Below, in pieces: positions 17,034-26,703 of a stretch of 39,578 nucleotides of DNA. The first letter of the stretch is position 1, and each line of letters begins with the position of its first letter. Under the pieces are notes generated by a model that was not told where the DNA came from, made no database searches, and was given only the letters and a program-made list of their open reading frames with translations. Position numbers and translations under genes: made by a program. The stretch spans positions 1-39,578 of the forward strand of contig LZRT01000011.1 of the NCBI GenBank assembly GCA_002159075.1. Reading direction: 5' to 3'. Origin of the DNA: Bacillus thermozeamaize (lineage in GTDB: Bacteria > Bacillota > Bacilli > ZCTH02-B2).

Positions 17034-17999
17034 CTACTCCGCACTCCCTTGATAGACATCGTTTCTTTCTCTAAGCATTTTTTCAAGAAGTTCGGTACTT
17101 ACTTCATGCGAATCGTTTAATATCGCTTCTTTTAGAGCATCATCACAAGCTTTCGTGATTTCTGCGTGGCTTAAACGGGATGATATTTTAGCTAGTCTGT
17201 CGAGATCCAGTTCTTTTCTTTTAAATGTACCTAAACGATTTGAAATTAAACGATGGATTTGTTCATCATCTGGCAATTGATAATATAACACGTCGTCAAA
17301 TCTTCGAAACAATGCTTGATCTAACAGTTGGTGATGATTGGTCGCGGCAATGATGATGCTGGAAGAATTGTCCTGTTCTAGCAACTGCAAAAAGGTATTC
17401 AACACCCGCCGCATCTCACCGACGTCATTGTCACTGCCCCGTTTTGCGCCAATGGCATCAAATTCATCAAAAAGGTAGACTGCTTGAACTTGCTTTATGG
17501 TGTCAAAGATGTGACGCAATTTTATGCTTGTTTCACCCATGTATTTGGTGATCATTTTGTCCATCATGATGGTGCAAAATGGTAAATGGAGTTCGCCTGC
17601 CAGAATTTTCGAGGTTAACGTTTTCCCTGTGCCAGGGGGGCCGGCAAACAAAATTTTTCGCCGGTTGCTCAAGCCATATTTTTTTAGTTTTTCCTGTTGC
17701 ATAAACTCTTTGATAATCCGCTCAATCCGATTTTTAATCGTCAAAGGAACAACAAGTGTGGACAATTTTTCTTCCACTAGGGTGGCATGGATCAATTCAT
17801 TGGCATCTTTATCGAATTGCACAATACTTGAGGTTGTCCGTTTTGATTTTTCGACGATATCTCGGATATCTCTGGCCAATGTGGTATGGCCCTTTTTCGC
17901 TTCATAAGCGGCAACTTGTAGTACGATGGTCTTAAATCGTTCATCATTTTTCTCAAAATGTGACTGTATGAGCATTTTGATTTGATCTGCCGTCGCCAT
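17034..17999 (-). CDS. ietA: AAA ATPase of the IetAS pair
   Basis: 321 residues from the ATG at 17999, which has a GGGGA site; the frame extends to a GTG at 18026 that lacks one. A single AAA module is clear: Walker A GPPGTGKT at 120-127, Walker B LFDEFDA near 176-182, sensor-1 IIAATNH and the arginine-finger-like LFRRFD. A helical N-terminal part (residues 1-75) probably recognises the partner. It resembles FtsH/26S-type AAA proteins in the ATPase core but has no protease or membrane domain. It is the first gene of the pair and is coupled to the protease gene by a 3-base gap. Confidence 0.82.
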   Translation of the reverse strand: MATADQIKMLIQSHFEKNDERFKTIVLQVAAYEAKKGHTTLARDIRDIVEKSKRTTSSIVQFDKDANELIHATLVEEKLSTLVVPLTIKNRIERIIKEFMQQEKLKKYGLSNRRKILFAGPPGTGKTLTSKILAGELHLPFCTIMMDKMITKYMGETSIKLRHIFDTIKQVQAVYLFDEFDAIGAKRGSDNDVGEMRRVLNTFLQLLEQDNSSSIIIAATNHHQLLDQALFRRFDDVLYYQLPDDEQIHRLISNRLGTFKRKELDLDRLAKISSRLSHAEITKACDDALKEAILNDSHEVSTELLEKMLRERNDVYQGSAE

Positions 18000-18032
18000 G
18001 GAACATCCCCGTCCCTCCACTTTCACATCATT

Positions 18033-18051
18033 TTACCATATTTTATGGTAA
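18033..18051. promoter_or_regulatory. 19-bp palindrome upstream of ietA
   Basis: TTACCAT (18033-18039) and ATGGTAA (18045-18051) are perfect 7-bp arms around a 5-base AT centre, about 35-50 bases before the ietA start and overlapping a TAAAAT sequence that could serve as a -10 box. This is what an operator for a dimeric repressor would look like. The -35 region is not convincing. Confidence 0.45.
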
Positions 18052-18249
18052 TTCCGTTGTTCGATGAAAAAGCCTCTTGATAGCTACATCGGCCTTCTTC
18101 ACTTTCTGCACCAACCGCCGTCAATGTTTCGAAGAGGATAAAAGTTGGCATCAAATAACCGGACTCCATATGGGTCCGGGTCCATTCCTCTGTTTGTTTT
18201 GTTTGTTTTATCCACCCATGCAACAAGTGGCCGGTTCGTGGCCTGCGGA

Positions 18250-19038
18250 TTATTGTTTCGGCAATTCCCGCTTGATGCGTTCGATCTCTTCCTCGCTCAA
18301 CTCGGTCGTCTCGACGATGAAGGGAATGTCCATGCCCTTTAGCAGGAGTTTTCTCGCCACGGCTCTTTTGCCTTCTTCCCGGCCTTTTTCCAGCCCCTCT
18401 TTCAGTTTATGTTGCAAGGCTTCGTCAAGGATACGTTCAATGTTGGTTTGCATGTCACTCACTCCCTTCTCCTTTATGGCATTCACCAGTTCTTCTACGG
18501 TTTGTTGTTCCATGCGGTGGACATCGATGAGCATGTAACGGAAGTTGAGCAGTTCATCACCAAAAAGGCTTTCTCCTTTGAGCATTTGGCGAAAGGTTCG
18601 CGCCGCCGTCCAGGGCGCTTTTCCGTTGTAAAGGACGATGGGGACGATGGGCGGCAAGCGAAAGTCTTTCCGGGCAGCTTCCTTTGTTTCGATGTTTTTC
18701 ATGCAATCCCGCCAGATTTCCACTTGATACAGCAGCAGGCGGTAGGGCATGTGGAAGTCGACGGTGGACTGCAGTTCCATCAGGATGTAGAAGATGATTT
18801 CCGGTTGATCGTCTTCTGCTGTGCGTCGGAGTTCGTAGACGATGTCCGCCTCTTTGTCCCGAAAGTCGGGCAGAATGTACGTTGTCTCCGGGCGGTACAG
18901 GTGGTCTTCGTCGATCTGGTGCACCCAGTCCCGTGGGATGAACGCCCGCAAGAATTCCAGAAAGGCCCGTTTACTGTGAAACAAGTATTTGTAGCCTTTG
19001 TCGTCCGGTTGGTGAGGGGGTGTTCCGGATGCGGGCAT
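18250..19038 (-). CDS. Rpn family recombination-promoting nuclease (intact copy)
   Basis: 262 residues from the ATG at 19038, which has GGAGGTG upstream; an in-frame ATG at 19104 is less likely. It matches Rpn/transposase_31 proteins: DKGYKYLFHSKRAFLEFLRAF, then DFRDKEADIVYEL and the FYILMELQSTVDFHMPYRLLLY segment of the PD-(D/E)xK nuclease fold, PIVPIVLYNG, and a C-terminal tail with KEGLEKGREEGKRAVARKLL. E. coli Rpn proteins are DNA nucleases that raise recombination. It diverges from the Wadjet operon. A second, broken copy lies at 25790-27538. Confidence 0.85.
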   Translation of the reverse strand: MPASGTPPHQPDDKGYKYLFHSKRAFLEFLRAFIPRDWVHQIDEDHLYRPETTYILPDFRDKEADIVYELRRTAEDDQPEIIFYILMELQSTVDFHMPYRLLLYQVEIWRDCMKNIETKEAARKDFRLPPIVPIVLYNGKAPWTAARTFRQMLKGESLFGDELLNFRYMLIDVHRMEQQTVEELVNAIKEKGVSDMQTNIERILDEALQHKLKEGLEKGREEGKRAVARKLLLKGMDIPFIVETTELSEEEIERIKRELPKQ

Positions 19039-19078
19039 GGGTGCACCTCCGCCGTCGGACGATTCAGGATTTGCCTTT

Positions 19079-19084
19079 ATTATA
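19079..19084 (-). promoter_or_regulatory. -10 box of the Rpn gene
   Basis: A perfect TATAAT on the minus strand lies about 40 bases before the preferred Rpn start, and the same box is kept in the second copy near 27578-27583. The -35 match (TAGATG at 17 bases) is poor. The box favours the ATG at 19038, because the upstream ATG at 19104 would lie before the transcript begins. Confidence 0.45.
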
Positions 19085-19279
19085 GCTTCGGATAACGCGT
19101 TCATCTATGCCGGTCCAACTCCTTGCACGATCATCCGATCCACTCCACAAACGCAAACGCCTTCTTTCCCAACCCATTTTCTATTTCCAACTCCTATTTT
19201 GCATCCGCAAATCTCAGGGAAACGAGCGGCGTTGCCCAGAAACACCTTCAAGGCCTCTCACCATATCCGTCCCGAATGT

Positions 19280-19285
19280 TATAAT
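19280..19285 (+). promoter_or_regulatory. -10 box of the Wadjet operon
   Basis: A perfect TATAAT on the plus strand sits about 40 bases before the jetD start; the -35 at 17 bases (CTCACC) is weak. Sequence from here to the start codon is nearly identical in the second copy (box at 27779-27784), which shows it is part of the duplicated unit. Confidence 0.55.
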
Positions 19286-19326
19286 AGTCTCAAAATGTCA
19301 AAGCTTGTCAGGAGTGAACCACCCTG

Positions 19327-20679
19327 TTGCCTGCAGATATACTAGATTACCTTCAAAACCACCTGTTATTGGCGAATGAAGAGATCGACACGCTCGACAT
19401 CATGGAACAAACGGATCGGTTCGATGTCCCGCTCATCCGGCGAACAGCCCGAACGAGGCGAAAGGTGGCCACCCTTACCATCGGCAAAAAAACAGAACCT
19501 GTCTCACTGGCTCCGGCAGAACTGGTCAAACAATTTCCCAGCCCGCGGGTCAAACGTTCGCTCAAGGGTTCCGACGAGGTGTATGCTTGGTTGCGGGATG
19601 GCTGGATCATCCGGGAAGTGCGTTACCATCCAGACGAAAAATCGGTGCAAGCAGAACATTATCGCATGGGGCTGACATTGTACCGCTACCAGGAAAGGGT
19701 AAAAAAGAGGCAGCATCAGGAAAAGCTGGAGGCCCTCGGCCATTGGCTGCAGGCCTGTCAAGCCGCGCTTAACAACGGTTCCCCGCAACCGCTTCAGCCA
19801 AGCCCCGTGCCAGAATCACGGCAACCGGTTATCCAGCGCTACCAAGAGCTCCTGCAACAGCTGGCAACAGCTTGCCAAAGCGCGCTTCTCCGACAAGAGT
19901 GTTCGGTACTTCATTCATCTCTTCCCGTTGACTGGCCCTTTGCCAAACAATTGTCTTTCCTTCATTTTTTGCTGGCTGTTGGCCAATTGGCCGCCACGCG
20001 GCCACAGTTTGACTGGAAAGAAATCGGCGCCGTGTACTACAAAGAAATCGGCGGTTCCAAAAAGTTTGACGGGCATAAGGAAGATTTTCTCGCCGCTCTG
20101 GAAGAGATACTGGAGGCACCTGCCGAAAGCCTGGGCTTGCTCAGTATGGGAACCGTAACCCCCATCTTTTTCAGCGGGAACATGCAAGGACAGACCGCCA
20201 GATATACCTTTGGAACGGTCCATGCCACCACCCACTTGGCCGTGTGCGCCGATACCTTTTCAACGACAGCGGAACACCTGTGGCTGGTGGAAAGCCGCGC
20301 GGTGTTGACACGCATGGCATACGAAGATCACTTTTTGCCCGCAACCAACAGTCTCCTGATCGGTGTGGACGGGCAAGTGCGAAGCGGCCACAGGCGCCTG
20401 ATTCAACAACTGCTCACCCACTCCCCGTCTTTGCGGCAAGTGCTCATTTGGACCGACCATGATGAAGCGGGAATGACCATTGCCGAAACGCTGTACCGGC
20501 TCGTTGAGCCGCATCCCGTCCAAGTCAAATGGATCTTGCCACATGCCGTATGTCACATGTGGAAAGCGTATGAAGAAGCCATTCAGACATTCAAAAACAA
20601 AGGCGGCGAGCAAGAGGCATATTTGGGAGGCCCCACACAATGGAAGATACGGATCCATCAACCACAGCCCAACCGTTGA
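19327..20679 (+). CDS. jetD: Wadjet JetD-like TOPRIM nuclease subunit
   Basis: 450 residues. The C-terminal part carries a TOPRIM-like active site as in JetD/MksG: LWLVESRAV with acidic E322, LIGVDGQV, and IWTDHDEAG with the metal-binding DHDE at 377-380. JetD is the topoisomerase VI-like DNA-cleaving subunit of the Wadjet (JetABCD/MksBEFG/EptABCD) anti-plasmid complex, which cuts circular DNA after loop extrusion by the SMC subunit. Here it is the first gene, unlike the ABCD order of the best-known cluster. The start is TTG at 19327 or CTG at 19324, after AGGAG; no ATG is available, and the duplicated copy has CTG at both positions. It overlaps the next gene by 40 bases. Confidence 0.78.
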   Translation: MPADILDYLQNHLLLANEEIDTLDIMEQTDRFDVPLIRRTARTRRKVATLTIGKKTEPVSLAPAELVKQFPSPRVKRSLKGSDEVYAWLRDGWIIREVRYHPDEKSVQAEHYRMGLTLYRYQERVKKRQHQEKLEALGHWLQACQAALNNGSPQPLQPSPVPESRQPVIQRYQELLQQLATACQSALLRQECSVLHSSLPVDWPFAKQLSFLHFLLAVGQLAATRPQFDWKEIGAVYYKEIGGSKKFDGHKEDFLAALEEILEAPAESLGLLSMGTVTPIFFSGNMQGQTARYTFGTVHATTHLAVCADTFSTTAEHLWLVESRAVLTRMAYEDHFLPATNSLLIGVDGQVRSGHRRLIQQLLTHSPSLRQVLIWTDHDEAGMTIAETLYRLVEPHPVQVKWILPHAVCHMWKAYEEAIQTFKNKGGEQEAYLGGPTQWKIRIHQPQPNR

Positions 20680-22100
20680 TCTCCATTTTTCAAGCCGACC
20701 AGCACCAGCCGCAACTGCGGCAAGTCATGAACGATATGACCACCCTCGCCGGCGTCATCAGTGAACTGAGTTCCAAAGAATATTTCCAGTCCCCGCTGCA
20801 CACCCTCCGGTTTTTGCGGGTTTTGAACATCATTCATGAAGAAGCGCCGGGACTTGCTTCCGCCATTGAAAATGAACATACCATCTTTTATCGTTACCGC
20901 CACCAATACGGCAACGACCCGGACATGTCCCTTCCCTTCATCCAACACCTCGTCTATGTCCTGGCCAAATACAACTGGATCATGAAGTCGGCCAAACGCA
21001 TTCACATGCGGGATGTCGGCAAGCGGATGATGGACGTGCTGATCCGGCTGGCCAACGACTCCCTCGCCTACTACATGAATGACGAAGTGGCCCGGTCCCT
21101 CTTTCAAGCCAAGCGGGATGCCGAATTGAGCGAGGCCTATGACGACAAAGGCATCTCAGGGGGCAACAAGCTGGCCAGCATGATCAAAAATGTGGAGAAT
21201 GCGATTGAACTGTTAAAAGAACGGCAACTGGAATACTTGGCTGACCGAAACGCCCTGCCCCAAGTCCAAATCATCAATGAATTGATGCGGGAATTGGAGC
21301 AAAAAATGCAAGAGCGGTTTGAACGATTCAAAACCTTTGAAGAAGGTCTTCCCCTGGCCGCGTTGATCCAAAAAGGCACCGAAGTGATGACCGAAGGGAC
21401 CAAAATCAGTGTCGGAACCATCAACAAAATTTTAAAATTTTCCTCCCTGCAACAAACCGGTTTCAACCATGTGATCCATCCCGAACTGTTTCGTCGGTTT
21501 ATCATCCAAACCTTTGACAGCCCGGCAGACTCCGAGATACCAGACATGCACCAAATGCTGAGTTTTATGGAGCAGGGAAATTATCCCGGAGAAGAAATGG
21601 ACGGCCTCTGGGTGCCGGTCAAATTCGCTTCCCCCATCAGCCCGCAGGCCATTCAAAGTGCCATCGACTATCTGGAAAACTATCAACCGATTACGGAGGA
21701 AATCGACCAACTGGTTCAACCGGAATATCATGAACCGTCGGAAATCCCGGAAAGCCAGCTGGAACAAGTGATGCATGAATGGTCCTGGCAAATGACCAAA
21801 CAATTCATTGACACGAAAAAGCTGGAAGAATACCTGCTGCGCGTCGATGAAGCATCATTGGACGAGCTCCTCGCTGAAACCGGCGGGGAAACATGGAGTG
21901 ACGCCTTAAACGGGCTCATCGGCGTGGCTGCCTTGATCGGCAACCGGCGGGCAGAAATCAGGCCGCCGGAAGCAGCAAGCGATTCTCCGCACCCTGCCCC
22001 AATACAACCAAGAGATTGGAAGTGGATCGATGATGAACAAGGAACCTTTCGCATCAGAAGAACACCCTTCGCCCCCACAGGAAACAGCGGCCAACCATAA
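20640..22100 (+). CDS. jetA: Wadjet JetA-like kleisin subunit (MukF/MksF-like)
   Basis: 486 residues, mostly alpha-helical with winged-helix-like segments at both ends, no membrane segments and no enzymatic motif. It starts at ATG 20640 with GGGAGG 9 bases upstream, inside the end of jetD. Position between a JetD-like gene and a MukE-like gene, length and helical content identify it as the kleisin that bridges the SMC heads. The sequence itself shows no short diagnostic motif, so the call depends on context. The acidic, Pro-rich C-terminal 60 residues are likely disordered. It overlaps the following gene by 71 bases, which implies translational coupling. Confidence 0.7.
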   Translation: MEDTDPSTTAQPLISIFQADQHQPQLRQVMNDMTTLAGVISELSSKEYFQSPLHTLRFLRVLNIIHEEAPGLASAIENEHTIFYRYRHQYGNDPDMSLPFIQHLVYVLAKYNWIMKSAKRIHMRDVGKRMMDVLIRLANDSLAYYMNDEVARSLFQAKRDAELSEAYDDKGISGGNKLASMIKNVENAIELLKERQLEYLADRNALPQVQIINELMRELEQKMQERFERFKTFEEGLPLAALIQKGTEVMTEGTKISVGTINKILKFSSLQQTGFNHVIHPELFRRFIIQTFDSPADSEIPDMHQMLSFMEQGNYPGEEMDGLWVPVKFASPISPQAIQSAIDYLENYQPITEEIDQLVQPEYHEPSEIPESQLEQVMHEWSWQMTKQFIDTKKLEEYLLRVDEASLDELLAETGGETWSDALNGLIGVAALIGNRRAEIRPPEAASDSPHPAPIQPRDWKWIDDEQGTFRIRRTPFAPTGNSGQP

Positions 22101-22755
22101 CCCGCTCTCCGCCATGCGAAACCTGCAAGGGATGCTCACGAAATCGGAAGAACTGGCCTTTATGCAGATCCTTTTCTCCTCTTCCGCCACCATCCGCAAT
22201 GCCAATTTTGGCCTTTCCCGCAAGGAAGTGGAGAAAATGCTCGGCATCGCCGATGATGAAGAGGCTTTCCAGTCTTTTCTCACCCGCTTAAACCAAGCGC
22301 TCAGCCGGTACTTCCAAGTGATATACGACCAGCGGCGCGATCAGGTGGTGGCGTTGATGCGGGTGACGGCCAGGCAAGCCAAAGAGGTGTTGAGCAAAGA
22401 AAGTTTGTCCATCCTCATGTTCATTTTCTACCATCAGGAAGTGTTGCAAAACGAGTACACCCTTTTTTCACAACTGGTGGAAAGCTTTGGCCACGAATCG
22501 CTGAAAGCCGCCCAACGGATCCGCATCAACCTCGACACCTTGCGAAAAATCGGGGCCATTGAACCTTATGACAACACTTCCCATGAGGAGGCCTACCAAT
22601 TAACGGCCATTGGGAGCCACATGTTTTCCGATTCTTTTCTCCGGCGGACAGCCGAATTCAGCCAATCCAACCAGCTCCATATGGAGGATGTGTTGCGCTT
22701 TTTCAAGCGATACAACTTGGAAGGCGGGGTGGCCCATGATTCCTTGGAGACTTAA
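22030..22755 (+). CDS. jetB: Wadjet JetB-like subunit (MukE/DUF4194-like)
   Basis: 241 residues with two winged-helix-like regions. The stretch SRKEVEKMLGIADDEEAFQSFLTRLNQALSRYF and the later ESLKAAQRIRINLDTLRKIGAIEPYD resemble the MukE-type KITE subunits of Wadjet. It would bind the kleisin and DNA near the SMC heads. The first 25 residues are low-complexity. Start is ATG 22030 (or 22033) with GGAAGTGG upstream. It overlaps jetA by 71 bases and jetC by 20 bases, typical of tightly coupled complex subunits. Confidence 0.7.
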   Translation: MMNKEPFASEEHPSPPQETAANHNPLSAMRNLQGMLTKSEELAFMQILFSSSATIRNANFGLSRKEVEKMLGIADDEEAFQSFLTRLNQALSRYFQVIYDQRRDQVVALMRVTARQAKEVLSKESLSILMFIFYHQEVLQNEYTLFSQLVESFGHESLKAAQRIRINLDTLRKIGAIEPYDNTSHEEAYQLTAIGSHMFSDSFLRRTAEFSQSNQLHMEDVLRFFKRYNLEGGVAHDSLET

Positions 22756-25700
22756 GTTCTCCGGCATTCGCGACTATCTTCCCACTGTCATCGACCTGTC
22801 GGAGGAAACGGACCACATCCTGATATCCGGCCCCAACGGCGCGGGAAAATCCACCATCACCTTTTGCTGGGGCGCTGTCCTTTACTCCAGCAAAGTGGAT
22901 CTCGAGGGCTTGCGCTCGCAAAACCTCCCGCCAGACCAAACCTGGCATGCAACCATCGAACTGGCGTTTAAAAACGCGGGCCAAGTTAAAGTGGACGCAG
23001 CACAATTTGTCCAGTTCTCCCTGCACATCGAGCAGCACAGCGGCGAGCCGATCAAAAAAGTGTTTTTCATCCATGAGGGAGATGAACTGGACCATTGGGA
23101 ACGCACCACCAAATTTACCGCGGGAGATCAGAATTACAATTTCAGCGAATATAAAAAGCAAGTGACCGAAAAATACGCCGTCGATCCCGACGCCTTTTAC
23201 CTGATTTGGTATCAAAAAGAAGTCAACCAGTTTGCCGTCATGCATCCTGAGGAACGGTTCCGCATTTTCAGCCAGATGTACGGCATTGAAACCATCCAAA
23301 AAAACTGGGAAGAAAGCCGGGAGCTGGTCAAAGAGGCGGAACAATCTCTTCAAGAGGCGGAGAACAACCTGCGCAACAAAAAGCTGGAATTAAGCCAAAA
23401 GAAAAAAGAACTGGATCGCTACCACGATCGCAACCGCCGCCTCGAGGAAGGGCTCAAACAATACTGGACGGCGCTGAAAGTCCTGGAAACGATCATCGGC
23501 GGAGAATTAGACACTTTGCAAAAACAAATCCTCAAACATGAAGAGGAAATAGAAACTTTGGAGGAGGCCGCCCAGCAACTGGAAACCGAAAGGACTGCAC
23601 TGGAACAACATGTGCAGCAATTGAAGCAAGAAATGACCGAATGCGAACATCAACTGTCCGCCATCCAACAACACATTGAAAACAAGCAAGAACAGAAAAA
23701 GCGATCCTTGCAGCAAAAACAGGAGATTGAAAGGAAAATCACCCATCTGACCGAAAAAATCCGCCGTATCCCATATTCAGAAGAACAAGTCCGTCAACAG
23801 CTGGACCACACCCAAAAACAACTGCAAACCCATCTCGACAGACAATCCGCCCTGCAAGCGCAAGCCCATGACATCCGAGGCCAACTGGACCAACTACGGG
23901 ATGCACTGGCGAAGTTACAAGCTGAAATTTACAACGATCAACAAAAAGAGGCGCGCTATGTCGATCTCCTCCAAACCTACCACTCCAGCCACGCCGTGCA
24001 AAGCCAACTGGAGCAAGTGGAACATCAACTGGAAACGGCCAAAGAGAAGACGGCCACCTTAACCAAGGAAAAACAACAACTGGAAACACTCTACGGCCAA
24101 CTCACGCAAAACCGCCTTCTCAGCGCCCGGCAAGAACAAGCCCTCTTGAACCTGCAACGGGCGGGAATCGAGGCCTACCCGCTGCGTGAACTGGTGGAAT
24201 TGGATGCTGCCGCCGGAGCGGCCGATCAAACGCTTTTTTTCCGGGGAAATGCCGAAAATCGCCAACGGCCTGTTGATCGACACTCAAGGCATCCGTGGCC
24301 CACAGGAAGAAAAGCGCTTGATCCTCAGCGAAGTGGCCATTCAAAGGTACAAGGAAGAAGTGCGGAAACAGATCAAAACCCATGAAACGGAACTGGCCGC
24401 CTTGGCTACCCAAATCGGACAGTTGCGAAAACAACAGCATACGCTCGCCCAAGCATTAACCGCGGTGAAAGAAGCGGAAGCCTTTCAGACCACGGTGCAT
24501 GAACGGATGCTCCGCCAAACGAAATTCCAACAATTTACGGCCACCAAAGAACAACTGTTGGAAAAAGAAAAAGACCTCCGGCAACAATTGGAACAACTGA
24601 GCCAGCCCATCGCCGCTTGCAACTGGGAAATCCGGCAATTGGAAGCATACGCCGCCGTTTACCAGGAATTTGCCAGTGAACGGGAACAAATCGAACAGCT
24701 GTATTTCTTGGAAGAAGCCATTCAGCAGCTGGAACATGCCATCCTTCAAGAGAAGGCAAAAGAAGAAGTCCTCAAAGAATCCCTGGAACAAAAAGGCCGG
24801 CAACATGCGCGGCTGAAACGCCAACTTGACGAACTGCTTTCCCAACTGAATGAGCAAAAAAGAAAACTGGACCGGACGGAACAACTGCTTCGCGAAAAAA
24901 GAGAAGAATATGTGGCACGGGAAGAAGAAATGATTGAGATAAAACGAGAATTGAGCGCGCTGGAGGATAAAGTCCCGCGGCATCTGGAACAGTTCCAAGC
25001 CACCAATGGAGAATGGCCTGCTTGGAACAAATCCCAGGCCAAAAACAACAGAGAACAGGGCAAAACCACATTCGAATTTGCGCTGAATGAAAAAGGCATT
25101 GATGAAGCGGCGCCGGAAAATTACAGGATCATCAAGGAAGAGTATGAGCGTTTAAGCAAAGAAGTTGACAGTTCCCGAGCCCTCCTGGAAGAACAAACCG
25201 CACGGATGGAGCGATTGAAGGATGATTTGGAAACGACGATCAACATGCGCGTCCTGGAAGTGAATCAAAAATTTTTTAACTACATGAGCCATTTCCATTT
25301 CGAAGGCAAGGTGGAATGGGACATGTATGCCGACCGGCGCAATCAGATCCACTACGCCCTCTATTTGAAAGCACGCAAGGAAGGGCATCGGGGAAAAATG
25401 GAAGATGTCAGCGTCAAAGCCAGAGGCGGCAAAGTGGGCAGGGGGGTCTCAGGCGGTGAAGAGTCGCTCAGCTCCCTCCTCTTTGCGCTTGCGCTCATGC
25501 AAAGCATCCAAGCCAGTCCGGGATACATCGTGTTGGATGAATTTGACAGCGCTTTGGATGAAGGCCGGAAGGAAAAAGTGTTTGACCTCTACGAAAGGGA
25601 ACTCCAGCGGAAGCTCATCATCCTCACGCCAAAGTCCCATGAAGCGGAATATCTCTACCGATTTTCAAAGGCTTATGTCGTATCACACGATCCGTCCATT

Positions 25701-25772
25701 CCGGAAAGCCGGGTGTTCAAGGTGATGCGGGATAAAAAGCGTGAGCATGCTCGAAACAATCCATTGGGATGA
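22736..25772 (+). CDS. jetC: Wadjet JetC-like SMC ATPase, split by a frameshift
   Basis: An SMC/MukB-type protein of about 1011 residues if one base is ignored. It begins IPWRLKFSGIRDYLP, with Walker A GPNGAGKST at 32-40. Long Gln/Glu-rich coiled coils flank a short hinge near residue 490-520, and the end has the signature VSGGEESLSSLL and Walker B YIVLDEFDSALDE. The SMC motor drives loop extrusion in the Wadjet complex. The reading frame breaks at a run of seven T (24234-24240): frame 2 runs on to a stop at 24385, and the rest is read in frame 3. Dropping one T restores TLFSGEMPKIANG. This may be a mutation, a sequencing error or a slippage site. The start overlaps jetB. Confidence 0.78.
24234..24240 (+). 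other. T7 run where the jetC frame shifts
   Basis: Seven consecutive T on the coding strand mark the point where the two parts of jetC go out of register. A six-T version would give one continuous frame through the hinge. The flanking protein sequence on both sides looks fully conserved in style, with no other damage seen. Confidence 0.75.
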
Positions 25773-26062
25773 GCGTTCCCGCACGCAATCTATTGCTTCG
25801 GAAGCTCCCGTTTGATGCGCTCGATCTCTTCCTCGCTCAGTTCGGTCGTCTCGACGATGAAGGGAATGTCCATGCCCTTGAGCAGGAGTTTCCTCGCCAC
25901 GGCTCTTTTGCCTTCCTCTCGGCTGAGCTCCCGACCTTCTTCCAAACCAATGGCTCGGCCTTCTTCCAGTTTCTGTTGCAAGGCCTCGTCAAGTATGCGC
26001 TCGATGTTCGTCTGCATGTCGCCCACTCCCTTCTCCTTCATGTGAAGCACAATTTGTCCGCC

Positions 26063-26407
26063 CTATTCCATATTTTCAGATTCCATTAATATTTGCTGGA
26101 TCATCGGCTTTAACCGTGGAAGTTCTTTTTCGACGACTCCCCATACTATCTTTAAATCAACACCAAAATACTCATGGATCAAAACATCCCGTAACCCTGC
26201 CATTTCACGCCAAGGGATATGGTTGTATTGCATCCTTAAATCCATTGATAATTTCTTGACTGCCTCACCAATGATTTCCAGATTTCGGATGACTGCATCT
26301 TGTATCAATCTGGATTTGAAAAATTCATCCTTTCCTCCCGAAATGAATGATTCGATGTGTTCCATGCTGTCAATGATATGATTTAAATAAAACTCATCTT
26401 TTTTCAT
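26063..26407 (-). CDS. hepT: HepT-like HEPN toxin
   Basis: 114 residues of the DUF86/HepT family: an all-helical HEPN protein with the RNase-type motif R73-x4-H78-x-Y80 (RDVLIHEY) and the family patterns RNLEIIGEAV and FGVDLKIVW. HepT toxins cleave or block RNA and are neutralised by a partner MNT nucleotidyltransferase that AMPylates the motif tyrosine; this is known for homologues. The ATG overlaps the upstream MntA stop by 4 bases. The pair sits inside the broken Rpn copy. Confidence 0.88.
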   Translation of the reverse strand: MKKDEFYLNHIIDSMEHIESFISGGKDEFFKSRLIQDAVIRNLEIIGEAVKKLSMDLRMQYNHIPWREMAGLRDVLIHEYFGVDLKIVWGVVEKELPRLKPMIQQILMESENME

Positions 26408-26694
26408 AATTGGATAACCTCGTTCATGATTTGTTCTCTTAACAGTTCATGAACCGCTTGATCAGTAAGTACATCTACTTTTCGTTCAAGAAGAGATTCA
26501 ATTTCTTGTTTAAATCGAATGAGGTCAAATAACGTTCTTCCATCTTCGATTTCCACCAACAAATCAATATCGCTATCCAATCGTTCCTTGCCCCGGGCTA
26601 CTGAACCAAAAATCCTGACATTACGAATGCCATTCTGTTGCGCGATGGCTAGGATCTCTTGCTTTTTTTCTTTTAACAATTTCAGCCCGTTCAT
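26404..26694 (-). CDS. mntA: MntA-like nucleotidyltransferase antitoxin
   Basis: 96 residues from the ATG at 26694, with GAGGTG 6 bases upstream. The minimal nucleotidyltransferase motif is complete: IFGSVARGKERLDSDIDLLV, with Gly30-Ser31 and the metal-binding Asp42 and Asp44. Such proteins add AMP to the HepT toxin and silence it. The two-gene order mntA-hepT with a 4-base overlap is the standard layout. An in-frame GTG at 26703 overlaps the ribosome binding site and is less likely. Confidence 0.88.
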   Translation of the reverse strand: MNGLKLLKEKKQEILAIAQQNGIRNVRIFGSVARGKERLDSDIDLLVEIEDGRTLFDLIRFKQEIESLLERKVDVLTDQAVHELLREQIMNEVIQL

Positions 26695-26703
26695 GGCAAT
26701 CAC

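Noticed and set aside
18409-19095. 228-codon plus-strand frame opposite the Rpn gene
   Set aside because: Antisense to a well-recognised Rpn protein; no motif of its own.
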